From: Arthrobacter_J sp038199985
GTDB taxonomy: Bacteria > Actinomycetota > Actinomycetes > Actinomycetales > Micrococcaceae
Length of the DNA: 64,000 bases
Assembly (NCBI GenBank): GCA_038199985.1
Contig: JBBPYK010000069.1
Span: 1 to 64,000 of the forward strand
Direction of reading: 5' to 3'
A program made the translations under genes and the position numbers. Each line of letters starts with the position of its first letter. The stretch's first letter is position 1. The notes beneath the pieces are model-generated. The model saw only the letters and a program-made list of their open reading frames with translations, ran no database searches and was not told the origin of the DNA. Shown here piece by piece: positions 33,776 to 43,442 of the stretch.

Positions 33776-35184
33776 TGACTGTTGAACCTACCCAGAACCA
33801 GCCCGAAGACGTCGACGTCACTGCCGTGCGCACGGCAGTGACGGAGTCCTTTTCACAAACGGTGCAGGAGCTCAAAGAGCTTGTAGCCATTCCCGGCATA
33901 GCTTGGGAAGCCTTCGATCCTCAGCAGCTCGAACGCAGCGCTGACGCTGTCAGTGCACTCGTCTCCGGTCTGGGGCTTGAAGACGTCCAAACTCTTCGCG
34001 TCGAGGTTGACGGCAAGGTGGGTGGACCGGCAGTGGTCGCAGCTAAAGCCGCGGCGCCGGGCAAACCAACAATTCTGCTTTATGCTCATCATGATGTGCA
34101 GCCTCCGGGTGAGGAAGAGCTCTGGGACAGCAAACCTTTTGAGGCCCAAGAACGAAACGGGCGACTGTATGGCCGTGGAGCCGCAGATGACAAAGCGGGC
34201 ATCATGGCACATATTGCGTCATATCGGGCAGTCCAGAACGTGGTCGGAGATGACTTCGGACTGGGTGTGACGTTTTTCATCGAAGGGGAGGAGGAGGCCG
34301 GCTCACCGACCTTCCGAAAATTCCTTGAGACCCATCGCGAGCTGCTCCGATCGGACGTCATTGTTGTTGCCGACTCCAGTAACTGGAAGGTCGGCGTGCC
34401 CGCACTCACAACGAGCTTGCGTGGACTCGTGGACGGGACGATCGAAGTCAGAGTGCTTGAACACGCAGTTCATTCTGGTATGTTCGGCGGCCCAGTGCTT
34501 GACGCACCAACGCTTCTCGCGCGTCTGATCAGTACCCTCCATAACGACGTCGGCGACGTCGCCATCGAAGGCCTCCTTAACGGAGACGACGCGGTTGTGG
34601 AGTATCCGGAAGAGGATTACCGCGCTGATGCTTCCGTTCTGGACGGTGTGCAACTCGCGGGAACCGGAAGCATAGCTTCCAGGCTTTGGACCAAGCCCGC
34701 ACTTTCGATTATCGGAATCGATGCACCCACCGTTGCGCTGTCCTCCAACACCCTCTTGCCCATGGCTCGAGCAAAGTTCAGCTTGCGCCTGGCCCCAGGG
34801 CAAGACCCAGAAAAGGCAATGGACGCTATGAAACGGCACGTTGAGCAGCACGCACCCTTCGGTGCTCAGGTCACGTTTACTCCCGGCGAAATGGGGAAGC
34901 CCTTCCAGAACGACACCTCAGCATCTGCAGCTCAGATGAGTTTGTGGTCCCTCAGCGAAGCCTGGGGTGTGAACGCCGTTGAGGCGGGAATGGGTGGTTC
35001 GATCCCCTTTATCTCGGATCTTACAGAACTGTACCCTGACGCCCAGATTCTCATTACCGGGGTGGAAGACCCAGATTCTCGAGCTCATAGTGCCAACGAA
35101 TCGCTGCACCTAGCCGAATTTGAGAAGGCTGTCGTGGCACAGGCGCTGCTGTTGGCTCGGCTCAATTCAGAGGGACTTGAGTAG
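33775..35184 (+). CDS. M20 family dipeptidase
   Basis: Predicted cytoplasmic di-zinc dipeptidase of the M20 family (CNDP/PepV-like); 469 aa. Metal ligands are in LLYAHHDVQPPGE and LYGRGAADDKAG. The catalytic glutamate is in FFIEGEEEAGSP. The C-terminal metal site contains the histidine of DSRAHSANE. A dimerisation lid domain lies between (about 210-330). The substrate is not predictable. Monocistronic by context. Confidence 0.93.
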   Translation: MTVEPTQNQPEDVDVTAVRTAVTESFSQTVQELKELVAIPGIAWEAFDPQQLERSADAVSALVSGLGLEDVQTLRVEVDGKVGGPAVVAAKAAAPGKPTILLYAHHDVQPPGEEELWDSKPFEAQERNGRLYGRGAADDKAGIMAHIASYRAVQNVVGDDFGLGVTFFIEGEEEAGSPTFRKFLETHRELLRSDVIVVADSSNWKVGVPALTTSLRGLVDGTIEVRVLEHAVHSGMFGGPVLDAPTLLARLISTLHNDVGDVAIEGLLNGDDAVVEYPEEDYRADASVLDGVQLAGTGSIASRLWTKPALSIIGIDAPTVALSSNTLLPMARAKFSLRLAPGQDPEKAMDAMKRHVEQHAPFGAQVTFTPGEMGKPFQNDTSASAAQMSLWSLSEAWGVNAVEAGMGGSIPFISDLTELYPDAQILITGVEDPDSRAHSANESLHLAEFEKAVVAQALLLARLNSEGLE

Positions 35185-35279
35185 CTGGATGGGGGACCGG
35201 AGTTCGCAGTACCATTGAAGGAAGATCCGCAGAATCAACAACAATTACAGTTTCGGGATCGCGCTAAGAGAGGGACATC

Positions 35280-35666
35280 ATGACCACTTCAATTAACGAA
35301 ACACAGGACGACGCCAAAACCGACGTTAGCGAACTTCCTGCGCACGAAGTTGAAATATCGGACGTGGCAGCCGGCAAAGTACGTAGCCTGCTGGAGCAGG
35401 AAGGGCGCACCGATCTGAGGCTGCGGGTAGCTGTACAGCCAGGCGGTTGCTCTGGTCTTATTTACCAGTTGTATTTCGATGAACGTGTTCTCGACGGTGA
35501 CGCTGTCCGCGAGTTCGGGGGCATCGAGGTCATTGTGGACCGGATGAGTGTTCCGTATTTGAGCGGAGCCTCGATCGACTTTGAAGACACCATTTCAAAG
35601 CAGGGCTTCACCATCGATAACCCAAACTCCGGTGGCTCCTGCGCCTGTGGAGATTCGTTCCACTAA
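35280..35666 (+). CDS. erpA: Iron-sulfur cluster insertion protein, ErpA/HesB type
   Basis: A-type carrier that delivers Fe-S clusters to apo-proteins; 128 aa with an N-terminal extension of about 20 residues. The three cluster cysteines are in QPGGCSGL and the C-terminal SCACGDSF. GAGAGGGA lies just upstream of ATG at 35280. It sits directly before ctaC; the Rieske protein of the bc1 complex is one plausible client in this neighbourhood (inference). Confidence 0.93.
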   Translation: MTTSINETQDDAKTDVSELPAHEVEISDVAAGKVRSLLEQEGRTDLRLRVAVQPGGCSGLIYQLYFDERVLDGDAVREFGGIEVIVDRMSVPYLSGASIDFEDTISKQGFTIDNPNSGGSCACGDSFH

Positions 35667-35726
35667 CGGTTGACAACAGTTCCAGCAAAATTCGGAATTG
35701 GCAGTCCAAATGTCGCAGGGGAGCTG

Positions 35727-35748
35727 GCTCTACAGGTAAGCTCTACAG
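35727..35748 (+). repeat. Direct repeat upstream of ctaC
   Basis: GCTCTACAG occurs at 35727-35735 and again at 35740-35748, each followed by a GTAAG-like tail, with a 13-nt period. It lies about 85-105 nt before the ctaC GTG, downstream of a TTGACA (35670-35675). It may be a regulator site in the oxidase operon promoter. Confidence 0.35.
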
Positions 35749-35831
35749 TAAGTAGTAAAACTCAATACGACTCGTCATAGGCTCGGAAGCTGAGCCGGCA
35801 GGAAGTATGTAAAGAAGAGGAAGGGCCGTCT

Positions 35832-36677
35832 GTGAGTTCGCAGGTTCGAACCGACAGTCGACGCGCAAGGATCCTGGGGATTACCGGCCTAGTGTCGGCT
35901 GGCGCGCTGTTTTTGTCTGGCTGTTCAGCAGAAGTCCAACGGGGTTGGTTACCCGGTGAGCGTGACACGACTAACCACACGAGCAGGATCACTGACTTGT
36001 GGGTCAACTCGTGGATCGCAGCACTCGTGATCGGCATCATCACTTGGGCGCTAATAATTTGGTGCATTGTTGCTTACCGCCGTCGCCGGAACGAAACCGG
36101 ATTCCCGCGGCAGATTAGTTATAACCTTCCTCTGGAAGTCTTTTACGTAGTTGTCCCGCTCTTCATGGTTCTTGTGTTGTTCTACTTCACAGACCAAGAC
36201 ATCAGGGCCATCAACGAACGTGATCCTGACCCAGACGTCATCGTGGACGTGCGTGGTAAGCAGTGGTCGTGGGATTTCAACTACGTCAAGGAAGACAGGT
36301 ACTCCGCGGGCATTCAAGCTGATCTCACCGGTGAACCAGGCGTTGAGGAGACTCTCCCCACTCTGTACTTGCCGGTTGATAAGTCCGTCGAGTTGCAGCT
36401 CAACGCACGCGATGTCATCCACTCTTTCTGGGTTCCAGCATTCCTGCAGAAGATGGACATGATTCCTGGCAAGACAAACTACCTCACGCTTACACCACAA
36501 GAGGAAGGCACCTTCGATGGCAAGTGTGCCGAACTGTGTGGTCAGTACCACTCGGAGATGCTCTTCAATGTCAAGGTCGTGTCACAGGCCGAGTACGAAG
36601 AGTACCTCGACACTCTGGAAAGCGGTCAGCTCGGAGAAGACTATGACCGCAATCCGCAATCCGTTTCGTCGAAGTAA
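35832..36677 (+). CDS. ctaC: Cytochrome c oxidase subunit II
   Basis: CuA-bearing subunit of the aa3 oxidase; 281 aa, lipoprotein. The signal peptide ends at a lipobox FLSGC (Cys31). Two membrane helices (about 55-80 and 95-120) precede the cupredoxin domain. The CuA ligands are in CAELCGQYHSEM (about 232-243). GTG at 35832 has AGAGGAAGGG upstream. First gene of ctaC-ctaD-ctaF. Confidence 0.96.
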   Translation: MSSQVRTDSRRARILGITGLVSAGALFLSGCSAEVQRGWLPGERDTTNHTSRITDLWVNSWIAALVIGIITWALIIWCIVAYRRRRNETGFPRQISYNLPLEVFYVVVPLFMVLVLFYFTDQDIRAINERDPDPDVIVDVRGKQWSWDFNYVKEDRYSAGIQADLTGEPGVEETLPTLYLPVDKSVELQLNARDVIHSFWVPAFLQKMDMIPGKTNYLTLTPQEEGTFDGKCAELCGQYHSEMLFNVKVVSQAEYEEYLDTLESGQLGEDYDRNPQSVSSK

Positions 36678-36691
36678 GGGAGGCTTGAGCA

Positions 36692-38419
36692 ATGGCAACC
36701 TATGAATACTCCGCGGACGATTCCGGAACCACTGTTGCACCACGCGTCGTACCTGTGTCCAAGGGCCGCATTGTCGTCAGCTGGTTGACGTCCACCGATC
36801 ACAAAACGATCGGCTACATGTACCTGATCGCATCGTTCATCTTCGTCTGCCTCGGCGGGGTGATGGCGCTCGTCATACGAGCAGAACTGTTCGAGCCAGG
36901 AATGCAGTTCCTTCAGACCAAGGAACAGTACAACCAGCTTTTCACCATGCATGGCACGGTAATGCTGCTCATGTTTGCAACGCCGCTTTTCGCTGGCTTC
37001 GCAAACGTCATGATGCCGCTACAAATCGGTGCACCCGACGTTGCGTTCCCTAGACTCAACGCGTTGGCATTCTGGTTTTTCCTCTTCGGCAGCACTATTG
37101 CCCTCTCTGGATTCATTACCCCTCAGGGAGCCGCATCGTTCGGGTGGTTTGCCTATGCACCATTATCGAACACGACGTTCTCTCCGGGGATTGGAGGTGA
37201 CCTATGGGTATTCGGGCTGGCGCTGTCTGGCTTCGGCACAATTCTTGGCTCTGTCAACTTCATCACAACCATCATCTGCATGCGTGCGCCCGGTATGACC
37301 ATGTGGCGCATGCCGATTTTCACCTGGAACACGCTGGTAACGGGCATTCTCGTCCTTATGGCGTTCCCGCCTCTAGCAGCTGCTCTCTTTGCTTTGGGGG
37401 CAGACCGACGCTTCGGTGCACATATATTTGATCCGGAGAATGGCGGGGCTATTCTTTGGCAACACTTGTTCTGGTTCTTCGGGCACCCCGAGGTCTACAT
37501 CATCGCGTTGCCGTTCTTCGGTATCGTCTCTGAGATCTTCCCTGTGTTCAGCCGCAAGCCAATTTTCGGCTACAAGGGCATAGTTTTTGCCACGATCGCC
37601 ATTGCGGCGCTGTCTGTCACGGTATGGGCACACCATATGTACGCCACGGGTTCCGTTATGCTGCCGTTCTTCGCCTTTATGACAATGCTCATCGCGGTAC
37701 CAACAGGGGTGAAGTTCTTCAACTGGATTGGAACCATGTGGAGGGGATCGCTTACCTTCGAGACCCCTATGCTCTGGAGTCTAGGCTTCTTGGTTACGTT
37801 CCTCTTCGGTGGCCTGACGGGCATTATTCTGTCTTCGCCTCCACTAGACATCCATGTTTCAGATACATACTTTGTCGTAGCTCACTTCCACTACGTGGTG
37901 TTCGGTACAGTCGTATTCGCTATGTTCGCTGGCTTCTATTTCTGGTGGCCCAAGTGGACTGGCAAAATGCTCAACGAGCGACTCGGAAAAATTCACTTCT
38001 GGATGCTGCTGCTGGGCTTCCACGGCACGTTCCTCATTCAGCACTGGCTAGGCGTCATCGGCATGCCGCGCCGCTACGCCGATTATCTGCCCGAGGATCA
38101 GTTCACTGCCATGAACCAGTTCTCCACCATTTCATCCTTCGTTCTGGGTGCTTCATTGATTCCTTTCTTCTGGAATGTTTACATAACTTGGCGCAAGGGG
38201 AAGAAGGTTGAAGTCGACGACCCCTGGGGGTTCGGTGCATCGCTAGAGTGGGCTACTTCGTGCCCGCCGCCGCGGCACAACTTCACATCACTTCCGCGGA
38301 TTCGTTCAGAGCGCCCGGCGTTGGATTTGCATCACCCAGAACTTCAACAGATGCACACTCCCGTATCTCCTGCCCCTGCAGCACAGTTGCTCGGTGCTGC
38401 TGATCGAAAGGATGCGTAG
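36692..38419 (+). CDS. ctaD: Cytochrome c oxidase subunit I
   Basis: Catalytic heme-copper subunit reducing oxygen and pumping protons; 575 aa with about 12 membrane helices. Heme and CuB ligands are visible in MHGTVM, WFFGHPEVYIIALP and HHMY, and the paired histidines are in VAHFHYV. The C-terminal tail (LPRIRSERPALDLHHPE) is the hydrophilic actinobacterial extension. Starts 14 nt after ctaC. Confidence 0.98.
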   Translation: MATYEYSADDSGTTVAPRVVPVSKGRIVVSWLTSTDHKTIGYMYLIASFIFVCLGGVMALVIRAELFEPGMQFLQTKEQYNQLFTMHGTVMLLMFATPLFAGFANVMMPLQIGAPDVAFPRLNALAFWFFLFGSTIALSGFITPQGAASFGWFAYAPLSNTTFSPGIGGDLWVFGLALSGFGTILGSVNFITTIICMRAPGMTMWRMPIFTWNTLVTGILVLMAFPPLAAALFALGADRRFGAHIFDPENGGAILWQHLFWFFGHPEVYIIALPFFGIVSEIFPVFSRKPIFGYKGIVFATIAIAALSVTVWAHHMYATGSVMLPFFAFMTMLIAVPTGVKFFNWIGTMWRGSLTFETPMLWSLGFLVTFLFGGLTGIILSSPPLDIHVSDTYFVVAHFHYVVFGTVVFAMFAGFYFWWPKWTGKMLNERLGKIHFWMLLLGFHGTFLIQHWLGVIGMPRRYADYLPEDQFTAMNQFSTISSFVLGASLIPFFWNVYITWRKGKKVEVDDPWGFGASLEWATSCPPPRHNFTSLPRIRSERPALDLHHPELQQMHTPVSPAPAAQLLGAADRKDA

Positions 38420-38424
38420 CCGCT

Positions 38425-38826
38425 ATGAAGGTTGAAGCGAAGCTCTTCATATTTCTAGTACCTTTCTTTATCCTCGCAGGCACGGTCTACGGATTCATGA
38501 CTGATTGGAATGAGTTCGTCGGGAGTCTTGGACTACTACTCGTTGCGGGCCTAAGTGGCATGATCGGTTTCTACTTGAGCGTCACCGGACGTAGAGTCGG
38601 GCTCAGACCGGAAGATCGGGTGGATGCTGAGATCCACGAAGCTTCTGGGGAGCAGGGCATGTTTAGCCCCTGGAGTTGGTGGCCGCTAATTCTAGCCGTT
38701 GCCTGCGCAGGTGGTTTTCTGGGCTTGGCTATTGGTTGGTGGATTCTGTATATGGGTGCCGGACTGGCGTTTATTGGCCTCGTGGGTTGGGTGTACGAAT
38801 ACAGTCGAGGAGACCACGCGCACTAA
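38425..38826 (+). CDS. ctaF: Cytochrome c oxidase subunit IV (actinobacterial)
   Basis: Small subunit of the bc1-aa3 supercomplex; 133 aa with four predicted membrane helices. The family pattern is MKVEAKLFIFLVPFFILAG and MTDWNEFVGS. It begins 5 nt after ctaD and is followed by a strong terminator, closing the operon. Confidence 0.93.
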   Translation: MKVEAKLFIFLVPFFILAGTVYGFMTDWNEFVGSLGLLLVAGLSGMIGFYLSVTGRRVGLRPEDRVDAEIHEASGEQGMFSPWSWWPLILAVACAGGFLGLAIGWWILYMGAGLAFIGLVGWVYEYSRGDHAH

Positions 38827-38838
38827 CGCGTCCATGAG

Positions 38839-38871
38839 AGTGGCCCGTCAGCATTCTGACGGGCCACTTTT
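38839..38871 (+). terminator. Terminator of the ctaCDF operon
   Basis: A 13-bp perfect stem (38839-38851 with 38856-38868) has a 4-nt loop and is followed by TTTT. Confidence 0.9.
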
Positions 38872-38978
38872 GCGTTTCATCCCTCAGTAGTTCGTTGAAA
38901 CTCGCGTTAGTCTGCGCTGATGGGCCAACACGCCTTGCCCTGCTCGCGACCAACCACGTCTTCGTGTTTACTGGGTGT

Positions 38979-40046
38979 ATGACTATTGGCTCCCAGATTG
39001 AAACGTATATCGGGCAGCAACAGGTCGAGAGCGTTCTAACGGATTTTTTTCACCGGTCCAAAGAAAGGGCCGAGCAGATCAGCTCGCGGTATTTGAGTCT
39101 TTGGAAGAGCTTGGAAAGATGCACCGTGGAAGGCAAGCGATTCCGCCCCCGCATGGTCATGACGCCATACGTTCATCTGGGAGGAATGGACCTCGACTCG
39201 GCCGCGCACGTTGGAGCGGCCTATGAATTGCTACACACGGCTCTCATTGTTCATGACGACGTCATAGACCTCGATTTCGTGCGCCGCGGCCGTGACAATG
39301 TTTCCGGGTCCTACCGCCACCGGGCGGAGGCGGCAGGAGCCACGGCCGACACTGCCCGGCACCACGGACTGTCCGCAGGTATCATCGCAGGGGATCTTGC
39401 CCTAGCGAATGCATTCGTGGTTCTCGACGGCGCCGACGCCCCTCAGGACACCAAGATCGCGTTGCGTGACATCCTCGAGGAAGCAGTATTTGCTTCAGCG
39501 GCGGGGGAACTCATCGATTTAGACTTCTCACTGGGATCACACGCGGGCACTTTGGACGACATTATCCAGATGGCAGCTTTGAAAACTGCTTCGTATTCCT
39601 TCGAGTGCCCGCTTCGCGCTGGTGCCATGCTCGCAGGGGCGTCTCCGGACGTAGTGACCGCCATCGGGGAATTTGGTCGCGACATCGGAACGGCCTATCA
39701 GTTGGTCGACGACTGGTTGGGTGTATTCGGTGACGAGGCGCTGACAGGCAAATCAATCCTGGGCGACCTCAGGGAGGGCAAGGACACGGTTCTGATAAGC
39801 GTTGCCCGAGAATCGTCGGACTGGGAGGAACTGTCATTTTTAGTGGGATGTCCAGATTTAGGGGTCGATCAAGCCGATCGGGCCAGAACCATTCTTCGCG
39901 ACTGCGGAGCACACGACTATGCCTTACACACGGCCCGAAGATTCGCCGACCGGGCGCACGCTCTTCTTTTGTCTGGGGTTTTTCCTGCCGGACTGCAATC
40001 GGCGTTGGAGCCCGTTGTTTTTGACGCCGTTGAACGGGTCAGGTGA
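38979..40046 (+). CDS. crtE: Polyprenyl (geranylgeranyl) diphosphate synthase
   Basis: trans-prenyltransferase supplying C20 diphosphate for phytoene; 355 aa from ATG at 38979. The frame extends upstream to 38895 but those 28 residues are unlike the family. First aspartate-rich motif is DDVID in IVHDDVIDLDFVRRG; the second is DDWLGVFGD. TTTACT (38967-38972) ends 7 nt before the ATG and is a weak candidate -10. First gene of crtE-crtB-crtI-cruF; the stop overlaps crtB (GTGA). Confidence 0.93.
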   Translation: MTIGSQIETYIGQQQVESVLTDFFHRSKERAEQISSRYLSLWKSLERCTVEGKRFRPRMVMTPYVHLGGMDLDSAAHVGAAYELLHTALIVHDDVIDLDFVRRGRDNVSGSYRHRAEAAGATADTARHHGLSAGIIAGDLALANAFVVLDGADAPQDTKIALRDILEEAVFASAAGELIDLDFSLGSHAGTLDDIIQMAALKTASYSFECPLRAGAMLAGASPDVVTAIGEFGRDIGTAYQLVDDWLGVFGDEALTGKSILGDLREGKDTVLISVARESSDWEELSFLVGCPDLGVDQADRARTILRDCGAHDYALHTARRFADRAHALLLSGVFPAGLQSALEPVVFDAVERVR

Positions 40047-40957
40047 CTCGGGTGCCCAATAGCTCAGGGTTGGAACTCTACAACGCCGTTGCGATCTCCA
40101 CAGCCGGAACAGTGATACGCGCTTATTCGACATCGTTCAGCCTTGCGTCGAGACTTTTGTCCAAGGGCATCAGGGTGCGCATAGAATCTCTGTACGGTTT
40201 GGTCCGCTTGGCCGACGAAATTGTGGACGGTACCGCGGCCGCAGCAGAACTCAAGCCGGACGACATAGCTAATCGCCTCGATGCTCTGGAGCACGAAACA
40301 GAAACAGCGCTGTCGTCCGGGTACAGCGCGAATCTCGTGGTGCACGCGTTTGCGCTGACAGCACGGGACGTGGGCATTGGGTCGGAGCTGACACGTCCAT
40401 TCTTCCGCTCTATGCGGGCAGACCTTACGCTGACCGAGCACACCGAAGAGTCGTTTAGTGACTATATTTACGGTTCCGCCGAAGTGATTGGGCTCATGTG
40501 TCTGAAGTGTTTTCTTCAAGAGGAGACCGTTTCCCATGAGCTTGAAGAGACCCTTAGCAAGGGGGCTAGAAAGCTCGGTGCAGCTTTCCAGAAAGTCAAC
40601 TTTCTACGGGATCTGGCGCAGGACTTTGAGTCACTTGGACGGAGCTACTTTCCGGATCTCCGCGTGGACAACTTCACCAGCGCTGACAAGGAACGCCTAC
40701 TCGCGGATATTCAAGCAGATCTGACTATTTCCGCCGCAGCAATTCCATATTTGCCTACTTCAAGCCGGTATGCGGTCGCTCTGGCGCAAGAGATGTTCGC
40801 AGAATTGGTCCGTCGCTTGAACGCCACACCTGCCTCGGAACTGCTGTGTACACGAGTACGAGTGCCTAACCCCGTCAAGTTCGCTCTAGCGGCACGCGTT
40901 ATATTCAAGACCCGTTCGTCGGGTCAACTTCACTTCAATAGCGGTAGGCTCCCTTGA
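40043..40957 (+). CDS. crtB: Phytoene synthase
   Basis: Joins two geranylgeranyl diphosphates to phytoene; 304 aa. The aspartate motifs are YGLVRLADEIVDG and FLRDLAQDFESLGRSYFP. GTG at 40043 overlaps the crtE stop by 4 nt; a second in-frame GTG lies at 40052. The stop overlaps the crtI ATG by 1 nt, so the three genes are translationally coupled. Confidence 0.95.
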   Translation: MTRVPNSSGLELYNAVAISTAGTVIRAYSTSFSLASRLLSKGIRVRIESLYGLVRLADEIVDGTAAAAELKPDDIANRLDALEHETETALSSGYSANLVVHAFALTARDVGIGSELTRPFFRSMRADLTLTEHTEESFSDYIYGSAEVIGLMCLKCFLQEETVSHELEETLSKGARKLGAAFQKVNFLRDLAQDFESLGRSYFPDLRVDNFTSADKERLLADIQADLTISAAAIPYLPTSSRYAVALAQEMFAELVRRLNATPASELLCTRVRVPNPVKFALAARVIFKTRSSGQLHFNSGRLP

Positions 40958-42624
40958 TGAAATCCGAATCAACCAGCAACACGGATGAAGGACTCGAACA
41001 GGCTCGATCAGAATCCGATGAACCCGCGACAGCTGTCGTCGTTGGTGCTGGTATTAGCGGACTCGCTACGGCTGCGCTGCTAGCTCGCGAAGGGTACAGT
41101 GTCACCATTTTGGAAAAGCAGTCCACGATTGGTGGTAGAGCTGGTAGCTGGGAATCGGATGGATTCCGATTCGATACCGGTCCGTCATGGTTCCTGATGC
41201 CCGAAGTCTTCGACCATTTCTTCCGGCTCTTCGGCACCTCTACGAAAGAGACGTTGGATCTAGTCAAGCTTGACCCTGGTTACCGAGTCCTCTTCGAGGG
41301 TTATAAGAACCCCGTCGACATAGCGACCAACCGAGAGGCAACTGTTGAGCTCTTTGAGGACATTGAAAGCGGCGCTGGCAGGAAGCTGGAGAAGTATCTG
41401 GTGTCGGCTGCGGATACCTATGACATCGCTATCAAAAGATTCCTCTACTCAACTTTTACATCGCTTCGTACGTTGTTGACTGCTGATGTCCTCATACGAT
41501 CCCCAAAGCTCGTTCGACTATTACTCCAGTCGCTGCACAGCTACGTAGCCGGACGTTTCAAGGACCCTAGATTAAGGCAGATTCTTGGGTATCCCGCGGT
41601 ATTCTTAGGCTCTTCGCCCTTCGTGACTCCGAGCATGTACCACCTCATGAGCCGTTTGGACTTGGCAGATGGCGTGTATTATCCCCTTGGAGGATTCACC
41701 ACCCTGATCGATGCCGTGCGGGATGTGTGTATATCGAAAGGTGTCACTATCCGCACGAGCGTGACAGTCACAGCCATCCGTACCCAACCGGGGGAGCGCA
41801 CCCCAACGCGCAGAAAAAAGTACCGTGCCTCCGTCACTGGCGTCGACTACTTCAACGACCAAGGAGAATACCAGAGTTTACAGGCAGACGTGGTTGTGTC
41901 GGCAGCTGACCTCCATCACACCGAAACCACACTTGTGGACGACTCTCTACAGACTTACCCCACTCGGTACTGGCAGAAACGAGTCGCCGGGCCCGGGGGA
42001 TTGCTAATTTACCTTGGCATTCGCGGATCGCTACCACAGCTGGAGCACCACACCCTACTGTTCAGCCGAGATTGGCGAGATAATTTCCGCAGAATCTTCA
42101 GTCGCAACTCTTCCGTGCCGGAACCCGCATCGCTTTACGTTTGTCGTCCCAGTGCCTCCGATAGCACTGTCGCCCCAGCTGGGTACGAAAACGTGTTTGT
42201 GCTGGTTCCCATTCCAGCAGACCCAACTCTTGGGAGGGGAGGTGTTGGGGGAACCGGCGACGAGACCATTGAACGCCTAGCTGACGCCGTTATCGATCAA
42301 ATTGCTGATTGGGCAGGAATCGACGATCTGGCCGATCGAGTTGTTGTTCGCAAGACAGTGGGTCCTCAGGACTTTGTGGATGAACTCAACTCGTGGAAGG
42401 GCACTATGCTTGGGCCCGCGCACACGTTGAAACAGAGCGCCTTTTTCCGTGGCTCCAACGCCAGTAAAAAGATTAGTGGCCTTTATTACGCCGGTGGCTC
42501 AACGCTTCCGGGAATTGGACTACCCATGTGTTTGATAAGTGCGGAGCTTGTCCTAAAGCATCTGCGCGGGGATACCAGTACAGGCCCAATCGCAGAACCA
42601 GCACCGACTAGAACTCGAAGCTAG
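40957..42624 (+). CDS. crtI: Phytoene desaturase
   Basis: FAD-dependent desaturase converting phytoene to lycopene in four steps; 555 aa. The dinucleotide-binding motif is VVVGAGISGLATAALLAREG (about 29-48). FDTGPSWFLMPEVFDHFF follows. The C-terminal CrtI signature is LYYAGGSTLPGIGLPMCLIS. A lysine-rich loop (TRRKKYR, about 285) is an insertion I have not matched to the family. The ATG at 40957 is preferred over TTG at 40954. Confidence 0.96.
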   Translation: MKSESTSNTDEGLEQARSESDEPATAVVVGAGISGLATAALLAREGYSVTILEKQSTIGGRAGSWESDGFRFDTGPSWFLMPEVFDHFFRLFGTSTKETLDLVKLDPGYRVLFEGYKNPVDIATNREATVELFEDIESGAGRKLEKYLVSAADTYDIAIKRFLYSTFTSLRTLLTADVLIRSPKLVRLLLQSLHSYVAGRFKDPRLRQILGYPAVFLGSSPFVTPSMYHLMSRLDLADGVYYPLGGFTTLIDAVRDVCISKGVTIRTSVTVTAIRTQPGERTPTRRKKYRASVTGVDYFNDQGEYQSLQADVVVSAADLHHTETTLVDDSLQTYPTRYWQKRVAGPGGLLIYLGIRGSLPQLEHHTLLFSRDWRDNFRRIFSRNSSVPEPASLYVCRPSASDSTVAPAGYENVFVLVPIPADPTLGRGGVGGTGDETIERLADAVIDQIADWAGIDDLADRVVVRKTVGPQDFVDELNSWKGTMLGPAHTLKQSAFFRGSNASKKISGLYYAGGSTLPGIGLPMCLISAELVLKHLRGDTSTGPIAEPAPTRTRS

Positions 42625-42632
42625 GGTTAGCG

Positions 42633-43442
42633 GTGCGCACAAAAGGGCAACGTACATGGGGGCTGCCCAAGTATCTGGTAGTACTGTGTGTGATTCTATT
42701 TTGCTCTGGCTATTTCGTCCTGCGGTTCCCGGACGTTCCTGGAACGTCGGTTGCATCGTATGGCTTCAATTTCCTCATTGCCCTGCCTTCGCTCATTGGT
42801 CTGTCGTGGCAACTCGGCTATAAACGCGCCATTATCGGAATCGTGAGCGTAGCGCTTTTCGCATACCTCATCGAGGGTTTTGGAACGGTAACGGGGGTGC
42901 CGTACGGGAACTTCGAATACGGTACCGCCCTTGGCCCAAAGGTCTTCGGCATTGTTCCATATCTTCTACCGCTGTCGTACGTCCCGCTGGTGATCGGATC
43001 AGTCGGGATGTTTGCCGCGAGCAGTCGCAGGCTGCGTGGAATCTTGTGGGCAACACTATTTCTTGTCGTGATAGACGGCGTACTCGACCCCGGCGCCGCT
43101 ACGCTGGGATTCTGGACATGGCCAGGAGGCGGCATTTATTACGGGATTCCACTGACCAATTACGGTGGCTGGCTAATTTCTGGACTAGTTTCTATCACCC
43201 TGCTGACGCTAATTGGCGGGAAGGCACTGACGAACAGAAGCTGCCGGCCTGAACTGTTGGACAGTCTGATCGCCTCTCTCGCCTTCTGGCTAGGCGTATC
43301 AGTGTTCTCCGGCCTCGTGGTCCCGGCAGTGCTGGCCGTGTTGTTGATTGTCGTCACTGTTCGACGTCGCATCCAGCTGAAAAAAAATACTGGACCCACA
43401 TTGCCTCCAGGGGAGTCAGCTGATTCACAAAGACTTGTTTAA
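42633..43442 (+). CDS. cruF: Carotenoid hydratase-like membrane protein (CruF/DUF422)
   Basis: Membrane protein of the CruF family; 269 aa with about seven helices. In haloarchaea CruF hydrates bisanhydrobacterioruberin to bacterioruberin; other members hydrate acyclic carotenoid ends. Landmarks are GFGTVTGVPYGNFEYG, VVIDGVLDPGAATLGFW and GGIYYGIPLTNYGGWL, which hold the conserved acidic and aromatic residues. It begins 8 nt after crtI. Its last 18 nt overlap the 3' end of the convergent desaturase. The family is clear; the exact substrate is inferred from the neighbours. Confidence 0.88.
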   Translation: MRTKGQRTWGLPKYLVVLCVILFCSGYFVLRFPDVPGTSVASYGFNFLIALPSLIGLSWQLGYKRAIIGIVSVALFAYLIEGFGTVTGVPYGNFEYGTALGPKVFGIVPYLLPLSYVPLVIGSVGMFAASSRRLRGILWATLFLVVIDGVLDPGAATLGFWTWPGGGIYYGIPLTNYGGWLISGLVSITLLTLIGGKALTNRSCRPELLDSLIASLAFWLGVSVFSGLVVPAVLAVLLIVVTVRRRIQLKKNTGPTLPPGESADSQRLV

